Program-made: the position numbers and the translations under genes
The notes under the pieces: model-generated
The model's database searches: none
What the model was told of the DNA's origin: nothing
What the model saw: only the letters and a program-made list of their open reading frames with translations
Assembly: GCA_004322135.1 (NCBI GenBank)
Contig: SCSG01000044.1
Span: forward strand, 60,075 to 124,074
Direction: 5' to 3'
DNA length: 64,000 nt
From: Burkholderiaceae bacterium
Lineage (GTDB): Bacteria > Pseudomonadota > Gammaproteobacteria > Burkholderiales > Burkholderiaceae_B
In this document: positions 34,247-43,854 of the stretch, piece after piece
Numbering within the stretch: position 1 is the stretch's first letter
Layout of the letters: the number at the start of each line of letters is the position of its first letter

Positions 34247-36040
34247 TTATTTGTCGTCGACCTGCAATACCGCCAGGAATGCCTCTTGTGGAATCTCGAC
34301 GTTGCCGACCTGCTTCATGCGCTTCTTGCCGGCCTTCTGTTTTTCAAGCAGCTTCTTCTTGCGCGAAATGTCACCACCATAACACTTGGCAAGCACATTC
34401 TTGCGCAGGGCCTTGACGCTTTCACGAGCGATAATTTCAGCGCCAATGGCCGCCTGGATGGCGATATCGAACATCTGACGGGGAATCAGGCCGCGCATCT
34501 TGGAAACGACCGCGCGGCCGCGATAACGCGCGTTGCTGCGATGCGCCATTATAGCCAGCGCATCGACGCGATCGCCGTTGATCAGCAAATCGATCTTCAC
34601 AACATCGGACGCCTGGTATTCCTTGAACTCGTAATCCATGGACGCGTAGCCGCGCGACACGGATTTGAGCTTGTCGAAAAAATCGAGCACGATTTCAGCC
34701 AGGGGCATTTCGTAAGTGAGATGTACCTGACGCCCGTGATAGGCCATGTTCAACTGCACCCCGCGTTTGGACATGCACAGCGTCATGACTGCCCCCACAT
34801 ATTCCTGTGGCATGAACAGCGTCACGGTGACGATGGGCTCGCGCACTTCGGCAATACTGCCCACGTCGGGCATGCGCGAAGGGCTTTCGATCATCCCGAC
34901 CGTACCATCACGCTGCACAACTTCGTACACAACAGACGGTGCTGTCGTGATGATGTCCATGTCGAATTCGCGCTCCAGCCTCTCTTGCACGATTTCAAGA
35001 TGAAGCAGTCCAAGAAAGCCGCAGCGAAACCCGAAACCCAAAGCCTGCGACACCTCGGGCTCGAAAACCAATGAGGAATCATTAAGTTTCAGCTTTGTCA
35101 GAGAATCGCGCAACTGATCGTACTCGCTGCTTTCAACAGGATAAAGCCCGGCGAAAACCTGCGGCTTGACCTCTTTGAAACCCGGCAGGGCAGCCGCGGC
35201 TGGACGTGCTGCCAAGGTGATGGTGTCACCCACCTTCGCGCTCTCGAGCTCTTTGATGCCGGTAATGACAAAGCCGACCTCACCCGCGGACAGTTGCTCA
35301 CGGGGCGCAGACTTGGGTGTGAAAATGCCGATCTGCTCGCACAGGTGCGTTGCACCGCTGGCCATGAGCTGAATCTTGTCCTTGACGCGCAGCAGGCCAT
35401 TCACGACGCGAACCAACATGACCACGCCCACGTAATTGTCGAACCACGAATCAATAATGAGGGCCTGCAAGGGTTTGCCGGGATCACCCGAAGGAGGAGG
35501 CACCTTGGCCACGACGACTTCCAGAATATCGTCGATCCCCAACCCCGTCTTGGCGCTGGCCATGATGGCATCGGACGCATCCAAGCCTATGACATCCTCG
35601 ATCTCCTGGCGCGCGCCTTCAGCATCGGCGGACGGCAAATCCATTTTGTTCAGGACGGGAATGACTTCGACGCCAAGCTCGATCGCCGTATAACAGTTGG
35701 CGACAGTCTGGGCTTCGACCCCCTGCGTGGCATCCACCACCAGCAACGCCCCCTCGCATGCCGACAACGAACGGCTTACCTCGTACGAGAAATCGACGTG
35801 TCCCGGCGTGTCGATTAGATTCAGTTCATAGACCTTGCCATCTTTGGCGTGATAGCTAAGCGACGCGGTCTGAGCCTTGATGGTAATGCCACGTTCCCGC
35901 TCTATCGCCATGGAATCAAGGACTTGGGACGACATCTCCCGATCGGCCAGGCCGCCGCAACGCTGAATCAGTCGATCGGCAAGTGTCGACTTGCCATGAT
36001 CGATGTGAGCAATGATGGAAAAATTGCGGATAAGATCCAT
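34247..36040 (-). CDS. lepA: Elongation factor 4 (LepA)
   Basis: 597 residues from the ATG at 36040 ([20 protein letters not shown]), nearly the length of E. coli LepA. G1 [10 protein letters not shown]3 DTPGHVDF and G4 NKMDLP are visible, with the LepA-specific C-terminal domain ending [20 protein letters not shown]. The GTPase remobilises or helps to assemble ribosomes. The upstream 34 codons of the longer frame are rejected because the family starts at MDLIRN. It is followed by lepB 28 bases later. Confidence 0.97.
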   Translation of the reverse strand: MDLIRNFSIIAHIDHGKSTLADRLIQRCGGLADREMSSQVLDSMAIERERGITIKAQTASLSYHAKDGKVYELNLIDTPGHVDFSYEVSRSLSACEGALLVVDATQGVEAQTVANCYTAIELGVEVIPVLNKMDLPSADAEGARQEIEDVIGLDASDAIMASAKTGLGIDDILEVVVAKVPPPSGDPGKPLQALIIDSWFDNYVGVVMLVRVVNGLLRVKDKIQLMASGATHLCEQIGIFTPKSAPREQLSAGEVGFVITGIKELESAKVGDTITLAARPAAAALPGFKEVKPQVFAGLYPVESSEYDQLRDSLTKLKLNDSSLVFEPEVSQALGFGFRCGFLGLLHLEIVQERLEREFDMDIITTAPSVVYEVVQRDGTVGMIESPSRMPDVGSIAEVREPIVTVTLFMPQEYVGAVMTLCMSKRGVQLNMAYHGRQVHLTYEMPLAEIVLDFFDKLKSVSRGYASMDYEFKEYQASDVVKIDLLINGDRVDALAIMAHRSNARYRGRAVVSKMRGLIPRQMFDIAIQAAIGAEIIARESVKALRKNVLAKCYGGDISRKKKLLEKQKAGKKRMKQVGNVEIPQEAFLAVLQVDDK

Positions 36041-36098
36041 ACGCCTGTACAAAAGAACCCGGATAGTGCCCCGGGCGGGTTCAACAGAGGGGAAAAGA

Positions 36099-36126
36099 AA
36101 GAGGAGCGCACAGAGCGCCCCTCTTT
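36099..36126 (-). terminator. Probable terminator between degP and lepA
   Basis: On the minus strand AGAGG-GCGC (from 36125) pairs with GCGC-CCTCT (to 36100) around a 5-base loop, with one mismatched base, and is followed by TTCTTTTCC. It follows the degP stop by about 35 bases, so lepA may have its own promoter downstream of it. Confidence 0.55.
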
Positions 36127-36160
36127 GCTTTGAACACAGCATTTTAGCCGTTTCTAGAGA

Positions 36161-37693
36161 TTATTTTCCCGGCGTTACAGGTACCCACTGTGTCTGACCG
36201 TCACGCATCACCAACAAGGCTGCCGCGCGCTTTTTGGGCAATTGCTCAACCAGCTTGCTGAACTGCTTGACATTGGTAACATCGGTATCGTTTACGACCA
36301 GGATAATATCGCCCGCCGCAATGCCCGCTGTAGCCGCCGGACCCTCTGAGTCGGCAACCTGTACGCCACCCTTGATCCGGTTCTTGCTACGGACGTCATC
36401 CGGAACATTGATGACTTTCAGACCCAGCGCATCAGCCGCCGTAGGTTTGGGCGCTTCTTCCTGCTGTTCCGATCCAGCGGACTCGGCTGCGGACATTTCG
36501 CCAACCTTCAGCTTGAGCGTAATCACCTTGCCACGACGCCATACCTCCATGGTGGATTCAGTACCCGGTTTGGTAGCGCCAACGACACGCGGCAGGTCGG
36601 TCCAATGCTTGATGGTGGTGTCATTGAATTTGAGGATGACATCGCCGGGCTGAACACCTGACTTCGACGCCGGACTATCGGCTTCGACATTACTGACCAT
36701 GGCGCCTTTCGATTCGTTCAAACCAATGGCCTTGGCCACGTCGTCAGAGACTGGCCCAATCTGCACACCGATGCGCCCACGCGTGACCTTGCCATGCTCT
36801 TTGAGCTGCGCCACAACACGCATGACCTCGTCGATGGGGATGGACAGCGAGATGCCCATGAAACCGCCACTTTGCGAGATGATCTGCGAATTGATGCCCA
36901 CGACCTGGCCAGCCAGGTTGATAAGCGGGCCGCCCGAATTGCCGGGGTTCACCGCAACATCGGTCTGGATGAAGGGCAAGTAATCGCCCGTGTCACGGTT
37001 GATGGCGCTGACAATACCCGCCGTTACCGTAGAACTTAGCCCGAAGGGCGAACCAATGGCCAGCACCCACTGCCCTTTCTTGAGGGTATTGGAGTCGCCA
37101 ATGGGCAAAGGCGTGAGGCCCTTTGCATCGATCTTGAGCAGCGCGATGTCAGTACGTGGATCCGTGCCGATGATCTTGGCCTTATGCTCTTTGCCATCGG
37201 TCATGGTGACAAAAATGCCGTTGGAGCCCGTCACCACATGGTTGTTCGTAAGAATGTAGCCATCCGAGGAAATGATGAACCCCGAACCTACGCCACGCGG
37301 CACAGTACGTTCCTGCTGGCCCTGGCTTGGGGCCTGATGACCCTTGCGGCCCGAATTTGGACCACGTTGTTGTGCCCCGGGGGGGACGAAATCGGGGCCG
37401 AAGAACCAGCGGAACATATCGTAGGGGTCATTGCCTGGTCCGGCGCCCATGGGGCGTACGGCCACGGCCTCGGTAGTGCGGATGTTAACGACCGATCCTT
37501 CCGTCTTGGCCACCACAGACGTAAAGTCGGGTAGTGCCAGCGTAGGCACCGGGGTGGGCGCCGGCGGGGTCTCTGCCCGCACCGCTGCCGTTCCGACCAG
37601 CGCCGCCGCTAAAAGCAGGCAGGCCGATGCTGATCCGACAATGAGTTTGATTGTTCGATCTGTTCCCGTTCTCGTTCTATATGATAAAAACAT
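36161..37693 (-). CDS. degP: Do-family periplasmic serine protease (DegP/MucD)
   Basis: 510 residues with a signal peptide (hydrophobic core 17-35, likely cleavage after VRA). Trypsin-like triad: H152 in LTNNHVVTG, D182 in PRTDIALLK and S253 in GNSGGPL. Two PDZ domains follow (about 285-375 and 405-500). It degrades or refolds misfolded envelope proteins and in this gene order is the target of the RpoE response (rpoE-rseA-rseB-degP). AAGGAG lies 7 bases before the ATG. A Gly/Gln-rich insert near 103-130 is the usual variable loop. Confidence 0.95.
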   Translation of the reverse strand: MFLSYRTRTGTDRTIKLIVGSASACLLLAAALVGTAAVRAETPPAPTPVPTLALPDFTSVVAKTEGSVVNIRTTEAVAVRPMGAGPGNDPYDMFRWFFGPDFVPPGAQQRGPNSGRKGHQAPSQGQQERTVPRGVGSGFIISSDGYILTNNHVVTGSNGIFVTMTDGKEHKAKIIGTDPRTDIALLKIDAKGLTPLPIGDSNTLKKGQWVLAIGSPFGLSSTVTAGIVSAINRDTGDYLPFIQTDVAVNPGNSGGPLINLAGQVVGINSQIISQSGGFMGISLSIPIDEVMRVVAQLKEHGKVTRGRIGVQIGPVSDDVAKAIGLNESKGAMVSNVEADSPASKSGVQPGDVILKFNDTTIKHWTDLPRVVGATKPGTESTMEVWRRGKVITLKLKVGEMSAAESAGSEQQEEAPKPTAADALGLKVINVPDDVRSKNRIKGGVQVADSEGPAATAGIAAGDIILVVNDTDVTNVKQFSKLVEQLPKKRAAALLVMRDGQTQWVPVTPGK

Positions 37694-37720
37694 CGTGAAA
37701 CTCCTTCGACAAAATCACTA

Positions 37721-38758
37721 TTATTGTGTTGCAGCCAACGGCACATACTCCGTGCGCTTCACCAGCTCGCTCAGGGCATTACCCGGAACCTCGCCGATGG
37801 CTGTCACCCAGTAGTCGCCTACTGGGGCTCCGTAGATATTCATGGCCCCGGTGCGTGCCGCCCCCTTATGAGGAGTATGGCCACCCTGTCCCGCAACATC
37901 CGTTTCAATAAACACGGACACAGCCGCCAGACCATCGGAATACACCAACTGCTTTACCGCCTTACCGGACTTCAGCGGGCGCTCGACCTGAGTCATGGAC
38001 TCAAACCCCGGCGGTAAAAAAATCCGCCAGCCCAACTTCGCTACATCGACCGGCTTGGATTGACTTTTGATTACCTTCCAGTCCTTGGTGTCCCACGGCG
38101 ACACCACTTGGCTGACCTGGACCTGATCGCGCAACTTGAGGGTGGAAAATGCCACCTGATCCACGATCCCGCCGCGCTTGTCTATGGTTTGTGTCTTGAG
38201 CAATAAATTGGTTCCCGGCTCAACGCATAATTTATAGCCATAGCGATAGGCGTCTCTGGGCAAGACTTCAAACTCCGTGCACACGTGCCCCGCAATACGG
38301 CTGGATACCTTGAGCTGCTTGACCTGATAGTGCTTGCCGACATTTTTCGCATTGCCCAGAAGCAGCCCCGGGAAGCGGTCGACGCGGCCAGGCTCGATGA
38401 TTATGGTTTTCTGATCCGGTATAAGAAGACGCTGCAAGGAGTCGTCTTCGCGTTGATATTCACGCGGAGCGCCGTCAAGAATCTCGAGCCGTTCGCGTTC
38501 ACCCGTGCCATCGACGATATGGATCAGGCGCGCCGACTGCATGGTTGTGCCCTGCTGATAAGCAAGCACACCGGAGTAATCGAGTTGGCGTGAAGCGGCC
38601 TGGACCTTGAAAAGGATAGCCGCCGAGTCAGCAGGGTCGCCGGCCGCCCAGACCACCTGTGCCGGCATGCACAGCCACAATGCCAAGGCTCCCGCGCCCC
38701 AAAAAGCCGAGGTTGGTCTACGGCGCACAAACGGGCCGACATGAGCGCCGGCCGACAT
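37721..38758 (-). CDS. rseB: Sigma-E regulator RseB/MucB
   Basis: 345 residues with an N-terminal hydrophobic signal (FWGAGALALWLCMPAQVVWA). The mature part has the MucB/RseB pattern, YSGVLAYQQGTTMQSARLIH near the start and the C-terminal GAARTGAMNIYGAPVGDYWV. RseB binds the periplasmic part of RseA and misplaced outer-membrane lipids or proteins, gating proteolysis of RseA. Its start codon overlaps the rseA stop (TAATG). Confidence 0.92.
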   Translation of the reverse strand: MSAGAHVGPFVRRRPTSAFWGAGALALWLCMPAQVVWAAGDPADSAAILFKVQAASRQLDYSGVLAYQQGTTMQSARLIHIVDGTGERERLEILDGAPREYQREDDSLQRLLIPDQKTIIIEPGRVDRFPGLLLGNAKNVGKHYQVKQLKVSSRIAGHVCTEFEVLPRDAYRYGYKLCVEPGTNLLLKTQTIDKRGGIVDQVAFSTLKLRDQVQVSQVVSPWDTKDWKVIKSQSKPVDVAKLGWRIFLPPGFESMTQVERPLKSGKAVKQLVYSDGLAAVSVFIETDVAGQGGHTPHKGAARTGAMNIYGAPVGDYWVTAIGEVPGNALSELVKRTEYVPLAATQ

Positions 38759-39249
38759 TACCTGGAAGCCTCAGCGTCGAAGGAAACCTGACGCACGGGA
38801 TCGACCCCGGCAAACTGCCGATGGGCATCGACGTAATCGCGCAGGCCAGCGTCGTCGTTGGCCGAAGCTATGACCCGAGTCTGAGTGGGGGCCGGGCTGG
38901 TGGACACAAAGTACGGCATGGCAACCCAGACCACCGTCGCCACAGCTGCCGCCACTGCCAGGCCAGACAGACCAAGGCGAACGACCGATGGCCGGTTATG
39001 CTGCGGTGCAAGCACGGTAGGTTCGGCATCAATAGCCTTGGATACGCGGGCATAGAACAGGTCTGTCGGCCTGACAGCCAGCTCTTCGCTACGCAGCACA
39101 TCGCCAATCAGGTGATAGGTATCCCACACCTGACGGCCATAGGGCGAATCGAGATCTTCAGTGCGGATCTCACCGTCGCCATCAAGCCACCCCGAGACGA
39201 GGCTCTCCCAGGATGGTGCTTCTTCGACAGGTTTGACTGCAACTTGCAT
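38758..39249 (-). CDS. rseA: Anti-sigma-E factor RseA/MucA
   Basis: 163 residues from the ATG at 39249 (AAGGAG 6 bases upstream). The cytoplasmic N-terminal sigma-binding domain includes SWESLVSGWLDGDGEI and the conserved WDTYHLIGDVLR; a single membrane helix (LGLSGLAVAAAVATVVWVAM, about 101-120) precedes a short periplasmic tail. It holds RpoE inactive until cleaved by site-1 and site-2 proteases. It lies between rpoE and rseB with near-overlapping junctions. Confidence 0.9.
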   Translation of the reverse strand: MQVAVKPVEEAPSWESLVSGWLDGDGEIRTEDLDSPYGRQVWDTYHLIGDVLRSEELAVRPTDLFYARVSKAIDAEPTVLAPQHNRPSVVRLGLSGLAVAAAVATVVWVAMPYFVSTSPAPTQTRVIASANDDAGLRDYVDAHRQFAGVDPVRQVSFDAEASR

Positions 39250-39259
39250 TGTGAACTCC

Positions 39260-39859
39260 TTACCACCGATGCCCGGCATCAGTGTCTAAAACAGGACGCA
39301 ATTGCGCCGCAATCGCTTCACGCGCACGAAATATCCGTGAGCGCACGGTGCCTATGGGGCAACTCATGGCCTGGGCGATATCTTCGTAGCTCATGCCTTC
39401 GATTTCCCGCAGCACAATAGCGGTGCGCAAGTCTTCCGGTAGCGCACTAATGGCCCGATTGACCGTTGCGACAATTTCGTTGCTGGCCACCACCGACTCT
39501 GGCGTACTGATATCGGTTAGGTTGTCAATTTGGTTAAAAGTTTCACCGTCCTGGGTTTCTATTACATTCGGCGAGCTTGGGCGCCGCGAATTGGTGGCCT
39601 GCCAATTGCGTGCAGTGTTCACCGCAATACGATACAACCAAGTGTAAAACGCACTATCTCCACGAAACTGCCCTATGGCCCGATAGGCCTTAATGAAGGT
39701 TTCCTGGGCAACATCCTCGACTTCGGACGATTCACGGATCATGCGGGACAGCAGCCGCATGATCTTGCGCTGATACTTGAGCACCAGCAGATCGAATGCG
39801 CGTTTGTCCCCCTTTTGCACCCTGGCAACCAGTTCGGCATCGACATCGCGTTCGCTCAC
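39260..39859 (-). CDS. rpoE: RNA polymerase sigma factor RpoE (AlgU)
   Basis: 199 residues from a GTG at 39859, selected because GGAG lies 6 bases before it and the family starts MSERD-x-D. Region 2 (FDLLVLKYQRKIMRLLSRMI and EVEDVAQETFIKAYRAI) and region 4 (LREIEGMSYEDIAQAM with GTVRSRIFRAREA) are complete. This ECF sigma factor directs the envelope stress response. The GTG overlaps the 3' end of the preceding small membrane-protein gene, so its translation is probably coupled to that gene and through it to fabF. Confidence 0.96.
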   Translation of the reverse strand: MSERDVDAELVARVQKGDKRAFDLLVLKYQRKIMRLLSRMIRESSEVEDVAQETFIKAYRAIGQFRGDSAFYTWLYRIAVNTARNWQATNSRRPSSPNVIETQDGETFNQIDNLTDISTPESVVASNEIVATVNRAISALPEDLRTAIVLREIEGMSYEDIAQAMSCPIGTVRSRIFRAREAIAAQLRPVLDTDAGHRW

Positions 39860-40332
39860 GTCATGCTCCGTGGCGCGGCCTGCGCCAGCCGGGATGGGCT
39901 GACCTCGTCCCGCGCTGTCAATACGCATAAACGGCGCCAGGCCAAGGGGGACACACAGCCTTTCCAGATCGTGAGTTCCATGTCGGCATGGCCTGGCGGT
40001 ATGGCCGCGGCGTCAGAAAAACGCAGTGTCAGCCAGCCCATGCCACGCCACACACGCAACAGCGACAAGCTCCTGAACGAATCACCCACGAGTAATCCCC
40101 ATCCGCCCTGATTATCCATGCAAAGCAGCGCCGATGCGGGAGCTTCCCCGCGAGCGCGGCGCCGCAGACGTTGCAGGCCATATAGAGCCAATACAACCCA
40201 TGCCGCATGTAAACAAACATAAACCAAGCTGGACAATGCCGCAACACCCAGGCCCCAGACGATCAGGCCCACCCAGCGGGGGCGCCGGGTGGGCCACTGA
40301 TACAAATATGGCGCGCTTTGTCCTGGACTCAA
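39856..40332 (-). CDS. Small membrane protein of unknown function between fabF and rpoE (YgfX-like architecture)
   Basis: 158 residues. Two hydrophobic segments near the N-terminus (VGLIVWGLGVAALSSLVYVC and the next, LHAAWVVLALYGLQ) are followed by a basic RLRRRARG and a soluble domain with WRGMGWLTLRF. The layout resembles YgfX/CptA-type membrane proteins, which share a two-helix hairpin and a small cytoplasmic domain, but I cannot confirm homology. It overlaps fabF by 4 bases upstream and rpoE by 4 bases downstream; the same place in Bordetella-type genomes carries a similar hypothetical gene. Confidence 0.75.
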   Translation of the reverse strand: MSPGQSAPYLYQWPTRRPRWVGLIVWGLGVAALSSLVYVCLHAAWVVLALYGLQRLRRRARGEAPASALLCMDNQGGWGLLVGDSFRSLSLLRVWRGMGWLTLRFSDAAAIPPGHADMELTIWKGCVSPLAWRRLCVLTARDEVSPSRLAQAAPRSMT

Positions 40333-41558
40333 AGCCGCCTTACCACCATGGAGCCGTTGGTTCCGCCAAAGCCAAAGGAATTGGACAGCGCGACGTCGAT
40401 CTTCATGTCACGCGCCTGATTGGCGCAATAATCCAGGTCACATTCGGGATCCTGAGTGAAGATATTAATGGTGGGCGGCGACACCTGGCGATACACAGCC
40501 AGTGCGGTAAAAACGGCCTCGATCCCTCCGGCAGCACCCAACAGATGGCCAGTCATGGACTTGGTGGAGTTGACGACAAGCCGCTTTACATGGTCACCAA
40601 ACGCCAGCTTGAGCGCTTCAGTTTCATTCTTGTCACCCAGCTGAGTAGACGTGCCATGCGCGTTCACATAACTGATCTCATCAGCATTGACGCCACTATT
40701 GTGCAGTGCATTAACAATGCCGCGCCGGGGGCCATCACGATCCGGAGAGGTTATGTGATATGCGTCGGAACTCATGCCATAACCGGCGAATTCACCGTAA
40801 ATACGGGCGCCGCGCTTGCGCGCATGTTCGTACTCTTCAAGCACCAGCACACCCGCGCCCTCGCCCAGCACGAAGCCGTCACGATCGACGTCCCAGGGGC
40901 GCGACGCCGTCTCAGGGTCGTCGTTGCGCGTGGACAACGCGCGCATGGCGGCAAAACCACCTATACCCAGGGGCGAAACCGTGGATTCGGCCCCGCCAGC
41001 CAGCATGACATCAGCGTCACCGTATTCAATTAGACGGGAAGCGTCGCCTATGGAATGCAGGCCCGTGGTGCAGGCGGACACTACCGCATAGGTAGGACCC
41101 TTCAGGCCCAGCGCGATGGACAGTTGACCGGAAATGAGATTAACCAGCGAGCCGGGTACGAAAAATGGGGAAATCCGGCGCGGACCGCGTTCGAGATACT
41201 CGATCTGAGTTTCTTCGATACGAGGCAGCCCGCCTATTCCCGAACCCACAATAGCTCCCATACGCTCGGCACTGGCCTCGGTGGACTCGAGCCCCGAATC
41301 CCGCCACGCCTGAATACCGGCAGCCATGCCGTAATGGATGAACGTGTCCATTTGCCTGGCCTCTTTGGCCGACATGATCTGCGTAACGTCGAAACCCTTG
41401 ACTTCGCCAGCAATTTGCGCGGTAAATGCCGCTGGGTCGAAACGTGTGATGCGGCCAATGCCTGAACGCCCGTTGACGATATTGTCCCAGGCACTTTCAA
41501 CGTCGTTGCCCACTGGCGAAACAATACCGAGGCCGGTAATAACGACACGTCGCTTCAC
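40329..41558 (-). CDS. fabF: 3-oxoacyl-ACP synthase II
   Basis: 409 residues. The thiolase-fold triad C163 (VVSACTTGLH), H301 (YVNAHGTST) and H338 (SMTGHLLGAAGG) identifies a KAS II. It elongates acyl-ACP with malonyl-ACP in type II fatty-acid synthesis. It follows acpP by about 150 bases and its 3' end overlaps the next gene, leading into rpoE. Confidence 0.96.
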   Translation of the reverse strand: MKRRVVITGLGIVSPVGNDVESAWDNIVNGRSGIGRITRFDPAAFTAQIAGEVKGFDVTQIMSAKEARQMDTFIHYGMAAGIQAWRDSGLESTEASAERMGAIVGSGIGGLPRIEETQIEYLERGPRRISPFFVPGSLVNLISGQLSIALGLKGPTYAVVSACTTGLHSIGDASRLIEYGDADVMLAGGAESTVSPLGIGGFAAMRALSTRNDDPETASRPWDVDRDGFVLGEGAGVLVLEEYEHARKRGARIYGEFAGYGMSSDAYHITSPDRDGPRRGIVNALHNSGVNADEISYVNAHGTSTQLGDKNETEALKLAFGDHVKRLVVNSTKSMTGHLLGAAGGIEAVFTALAVYRQVSPPTINIFTQDPECDLDYCANQARDMKIDVALSNSFGFGGTNGSMVVRRL

Positions 41559-41705
41559 AAAAGGCTCCTAAAATAAAAAGCGGTCTGCAACAAACGCACC
41601 AGCCGCCGCACCGGAACAAAAACCGGGTGCAACGCATTGGGAGTTCTTGAGAAACCGCCTGAAGCGCAACACGGCGACACCGCGCAACGCTACGAAAATT
41701 GACGA

Positions 41706-41942
41706 CTACTTGCTGTGCGACGTAATGTAATCGACAGCCTGCTGAACCGTCGTGATTTTTTCGGCCTCTTCGTCCGGAATTTCGGTTTCGAATTCGTCTT
41801 CGAGTGCCATCACGAGCTCGACCATATCGAGCGAATCGGCACCGAGGTCGTCAAGGAAGGAAGATTCGTTCTTGATCTCGGCCTCATTGACGCCAAGTTG
41901 TTCAGCGACGATCTTCTTGACGCGCTGTTCGATGCTTTCCAT
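41706..41942 (-). CDS. acpP: Acyl carrier protein
   Basis: 78 residues from the ATG at 41942. The phosphopantetheine attachment site is S37 in [11 protein letters not shown], and the protein is strongly acidic as expected. It carries the growing acyl chain for the surrounding fab enzymes. The longer upstream frame is not used, as ACPs begin MESIEQRVK. It has 180 bases of untranslated space before it, with a hairpin just after fabG. Confidence 0.97.
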   Translation of the reverse strand: MESIEQRVKKIVAEQLGVNEAEIKNESSFLDDLGADSLDMVELVMALEDEFETEIPDEEAEKITTVQQAVDYITSHSK

Positions 41943-42089
41943 GCAGATCTCCAAATTGGGAAAAATTCCCGCGAAATTATAGCCAAATGAAAAAATCCTG
42001 CGCATTGGCCATGACAAAAAAAACAGCGCCCCCGGCCGAAACAACATTTTGCATTATTTATGCGCCATGTCTATTGGGAAACACCTTCA

Positions 42090-42120
42090 GGCTGAACCTG
42101 GGATTTTACCCTGTTCAGCC
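42090..42120 (-). terminator. Hairpin after fabG, possible partial terminator or processing site
   Basis: On the minus strand GGCTGAACAGGG (from 42120) pairs with CCCAGGTTCAGCC (to 42090) around a short A/T loop with a one-base bulge. It starts 2 bases after the fabG stop. No T run follows, so it may act as an RNA stability or processing element that sets acpP levels apart from fabG. Confidence 0.5.
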
Positions 42121-42122
42121 CA

Positions 42123-42866
42123 TTACATGTACATTCCACCGTTCACGTGCAGGGTTGTCCCTGTGATGTACCCGGCCTGATTTGAGGCCAGGAATGCCAC
42201 GGCATTGGCAACATCGCCCGGCGCGCCCAGGCGACCCAGGGGAATCTGTGCCAACAGGGTGGCAGTCTGGGTTTCTCCCAGTGCACGCGTCATATCCGTT
42301 TCAATGAAGCCTGGCGCCACGCAGTTGACGGTGATATTGCGGCTGCCCAGCTCACGTGCCAGGGCGCGCGCCATGCCGGCGACACCCGCCTTGGCGGCGG
42401 CATAGTTGGCCTGGCCCGGATTGCCGCTGGATCCCACCACTGAGGTGATATTGATGATGCGCCCCCAGCGGGCCTTCATCATGCTTTTAAGAACCGCCCG
42501 CGACAAGCGGAATACGGCCGTCAGATTCGTTTGCAGCACGGCGTCCCAGTCCTCGTCCTTCATGCGCATGGCCAGGTTGTCACGGGTAATACCGGCGTTG
42601 TTCACCAGAATATGAGGGGCACCGTCCTGCAGACCCAGCTCGGCAACAACCGCCGCGCAGGCCTGCACATCGTTGACGTCCAGCACAACCCCACGGCCAC
42701 CAACGCCAGCCAGCGCCTCGGTTATGGTGGTGGCGCCGGCTTCTGACGTTGCCGTACCAACAACATGCGCGCCACGAGCGGCCAGCTCGAGCGCAATCGC
42801 CTTGCCGATGCCGCGTGTGGCGCCCGTCACGAGCGCTGTTTTCCCCTCAAGTTCCTGTGCGTGCAC
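42123..42866 (-). CDS. fabG: 3-oxoacyl-ACP reductase
   Basis: 247 residues of the short-chain dehydrogenase family: cofactor motif ALVTGATRGIGKAIA (11-25), NNAGITRDN, and the active site S..Y...K in ITSVVGSSGNPGQANYAAAK. It reduces 3-oxoacyl-ACP with NADPH. fabD ends 1 base before it, so the genes are cotranscribed. Confidence 0.96.
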   Translation of the reverse strand: MHAQELEGKTALVTGATRGIGKAIALELAARGAHVVGTATSEAGATTITEALAGVGGRGVVLDVNDVQACAAVVAELGLQDGAPHILVNNAGITRDNLAMRMKDEDWDAVLQTNLTAVFRLSRAVLKSMMKARWGRIINITSVVGSSGNPGQANYAAAKAGVAGMARALARELGSRNITVNCVAPGFIETDMTRALGETQTATLLAQIPLGRLGAPGDVANAVAFLASNQAGYITGTTLHVNGGMYM

Positions 42867-42867
42867 G

Positions 42868-43803
42868 TTAGTTTGCCTGTAATGTTTTCAACGCCTCTTC
42901 CAGAGAAGCCGGATCGGTTATGGACAACCCTACCAGTTCGCCATTTATGCGCCTGGTAAGGCCGCTAAGCACTTTACCCGGCCCGCATTCTACAACATGC
43001 GTCACCCCGCGCGCTTTCATCTCATTAATTGTTTCGACCCATCGCACGGGATGCCAGGCCTGACGCACCAGCGCATCCTTGACGGCCGCCGGCTCGGACG
43101 GGCTGAGCACATCCACGTTATTGATCAGGTCAATGACGGGTGCGTGCAGATCGATGGCAGCCAGAGCCCGCTCAAGCACCGGCGCCGCCGGCTTGAGCAA
43201 ACCCGAGTGAAACGGAGCCGAAACAGGCAATACCAGCGCCCGCCGGGCACCAGCCTCTTTGGCCAGAACGCAGGCGCGCTCCACGGCCGCCTTGTGCCCC
43301 GCTATGACGACCTGGGCCGGTGCATTGAAATTGACCGCCTCGACCATCTCGCCCTGGGACGCCTGCTGGCACAACGCCTCGACGACCTCGTCGGGCAAAC
43401 CCAGAACAGCAGCCATGCCGCCCACGCCCACCGGCACCGCCGCCTGCATGGCATCAGCGCGTACCCGAACGATGCGCACGGCATCCTCAAGCTGGAAAGC
43501 GCCCGCTACTGTCAATGCGGAATACTCGCCCAGACTATGGCCTGCGACCAGGGCCGGTGCCCGACCTCCCGCCGCTATCCACGCACGGTACATCGCTACC
43601 GCAGCCGCCAGCATGACTGGCTGCGTATTGGTAGTGAGATTGAGCGACTCGGCCGGACCGTGGGCGGCAAGCGCGCCCAAATCCTGCCCCAGCGCCGCTG
43701 AGGCCTGCGCCAGCGTCTGCTGAACTGCTGTATTGTCGACCCAGGCATCAAGCATGCCCACGGATTGCGAACCTTGCCCCGGAAAGACAAAAGCGATTTT
43801 CAT
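42868..43803 (-). CDS. fabD: Malonyl-CoA:ACP transacylase
   Basis: 311 residues from the ATG at 43803 (GGGG about 7 bases upstream). The start MKIAFVFPGQGSQSVGM gives the oxyanion GQGSQ, and the nucleophile is in VAGHSLGEYSAL; the catalytic histidine is in SAPFHSGLLKPA. It charges ACP with malonate. It lies between fabH and fabG in the standard cluster. Confidence 0.96.
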   Translation of the reverse strand: MKIAFVFPGQGSQSVGMLDAWVDNTAVQQTLAQASAALGQDLGALAAHGPAESLNLTTNTQPVMLAAAVAMYRAWIAAGGRAPALVAGHSLGEYSALTVAGAFQLEDAVRIVRVRADAMQAAVPVGVGGMAAVLGLPDEVVEALCQQASQGEMVEAVNFNAPAQVVIAGHKAAVERACVLAKEAGARRALVLPVSAPFHSGLLKPAAPVLERALAAIDLHAPVIDLINNVDVLSPSEPAAVKDALVRQAWHPVRWVETINEMKARGVTHVVECGPGKVLSGLTRRINGELVGLSITDPASLEEALKTLQAN

Positions 43804-43854
43804 AGTATTACCCCAGCCCTTTGGTCTTCTACGGCCCATCGACGTGACGGGACG

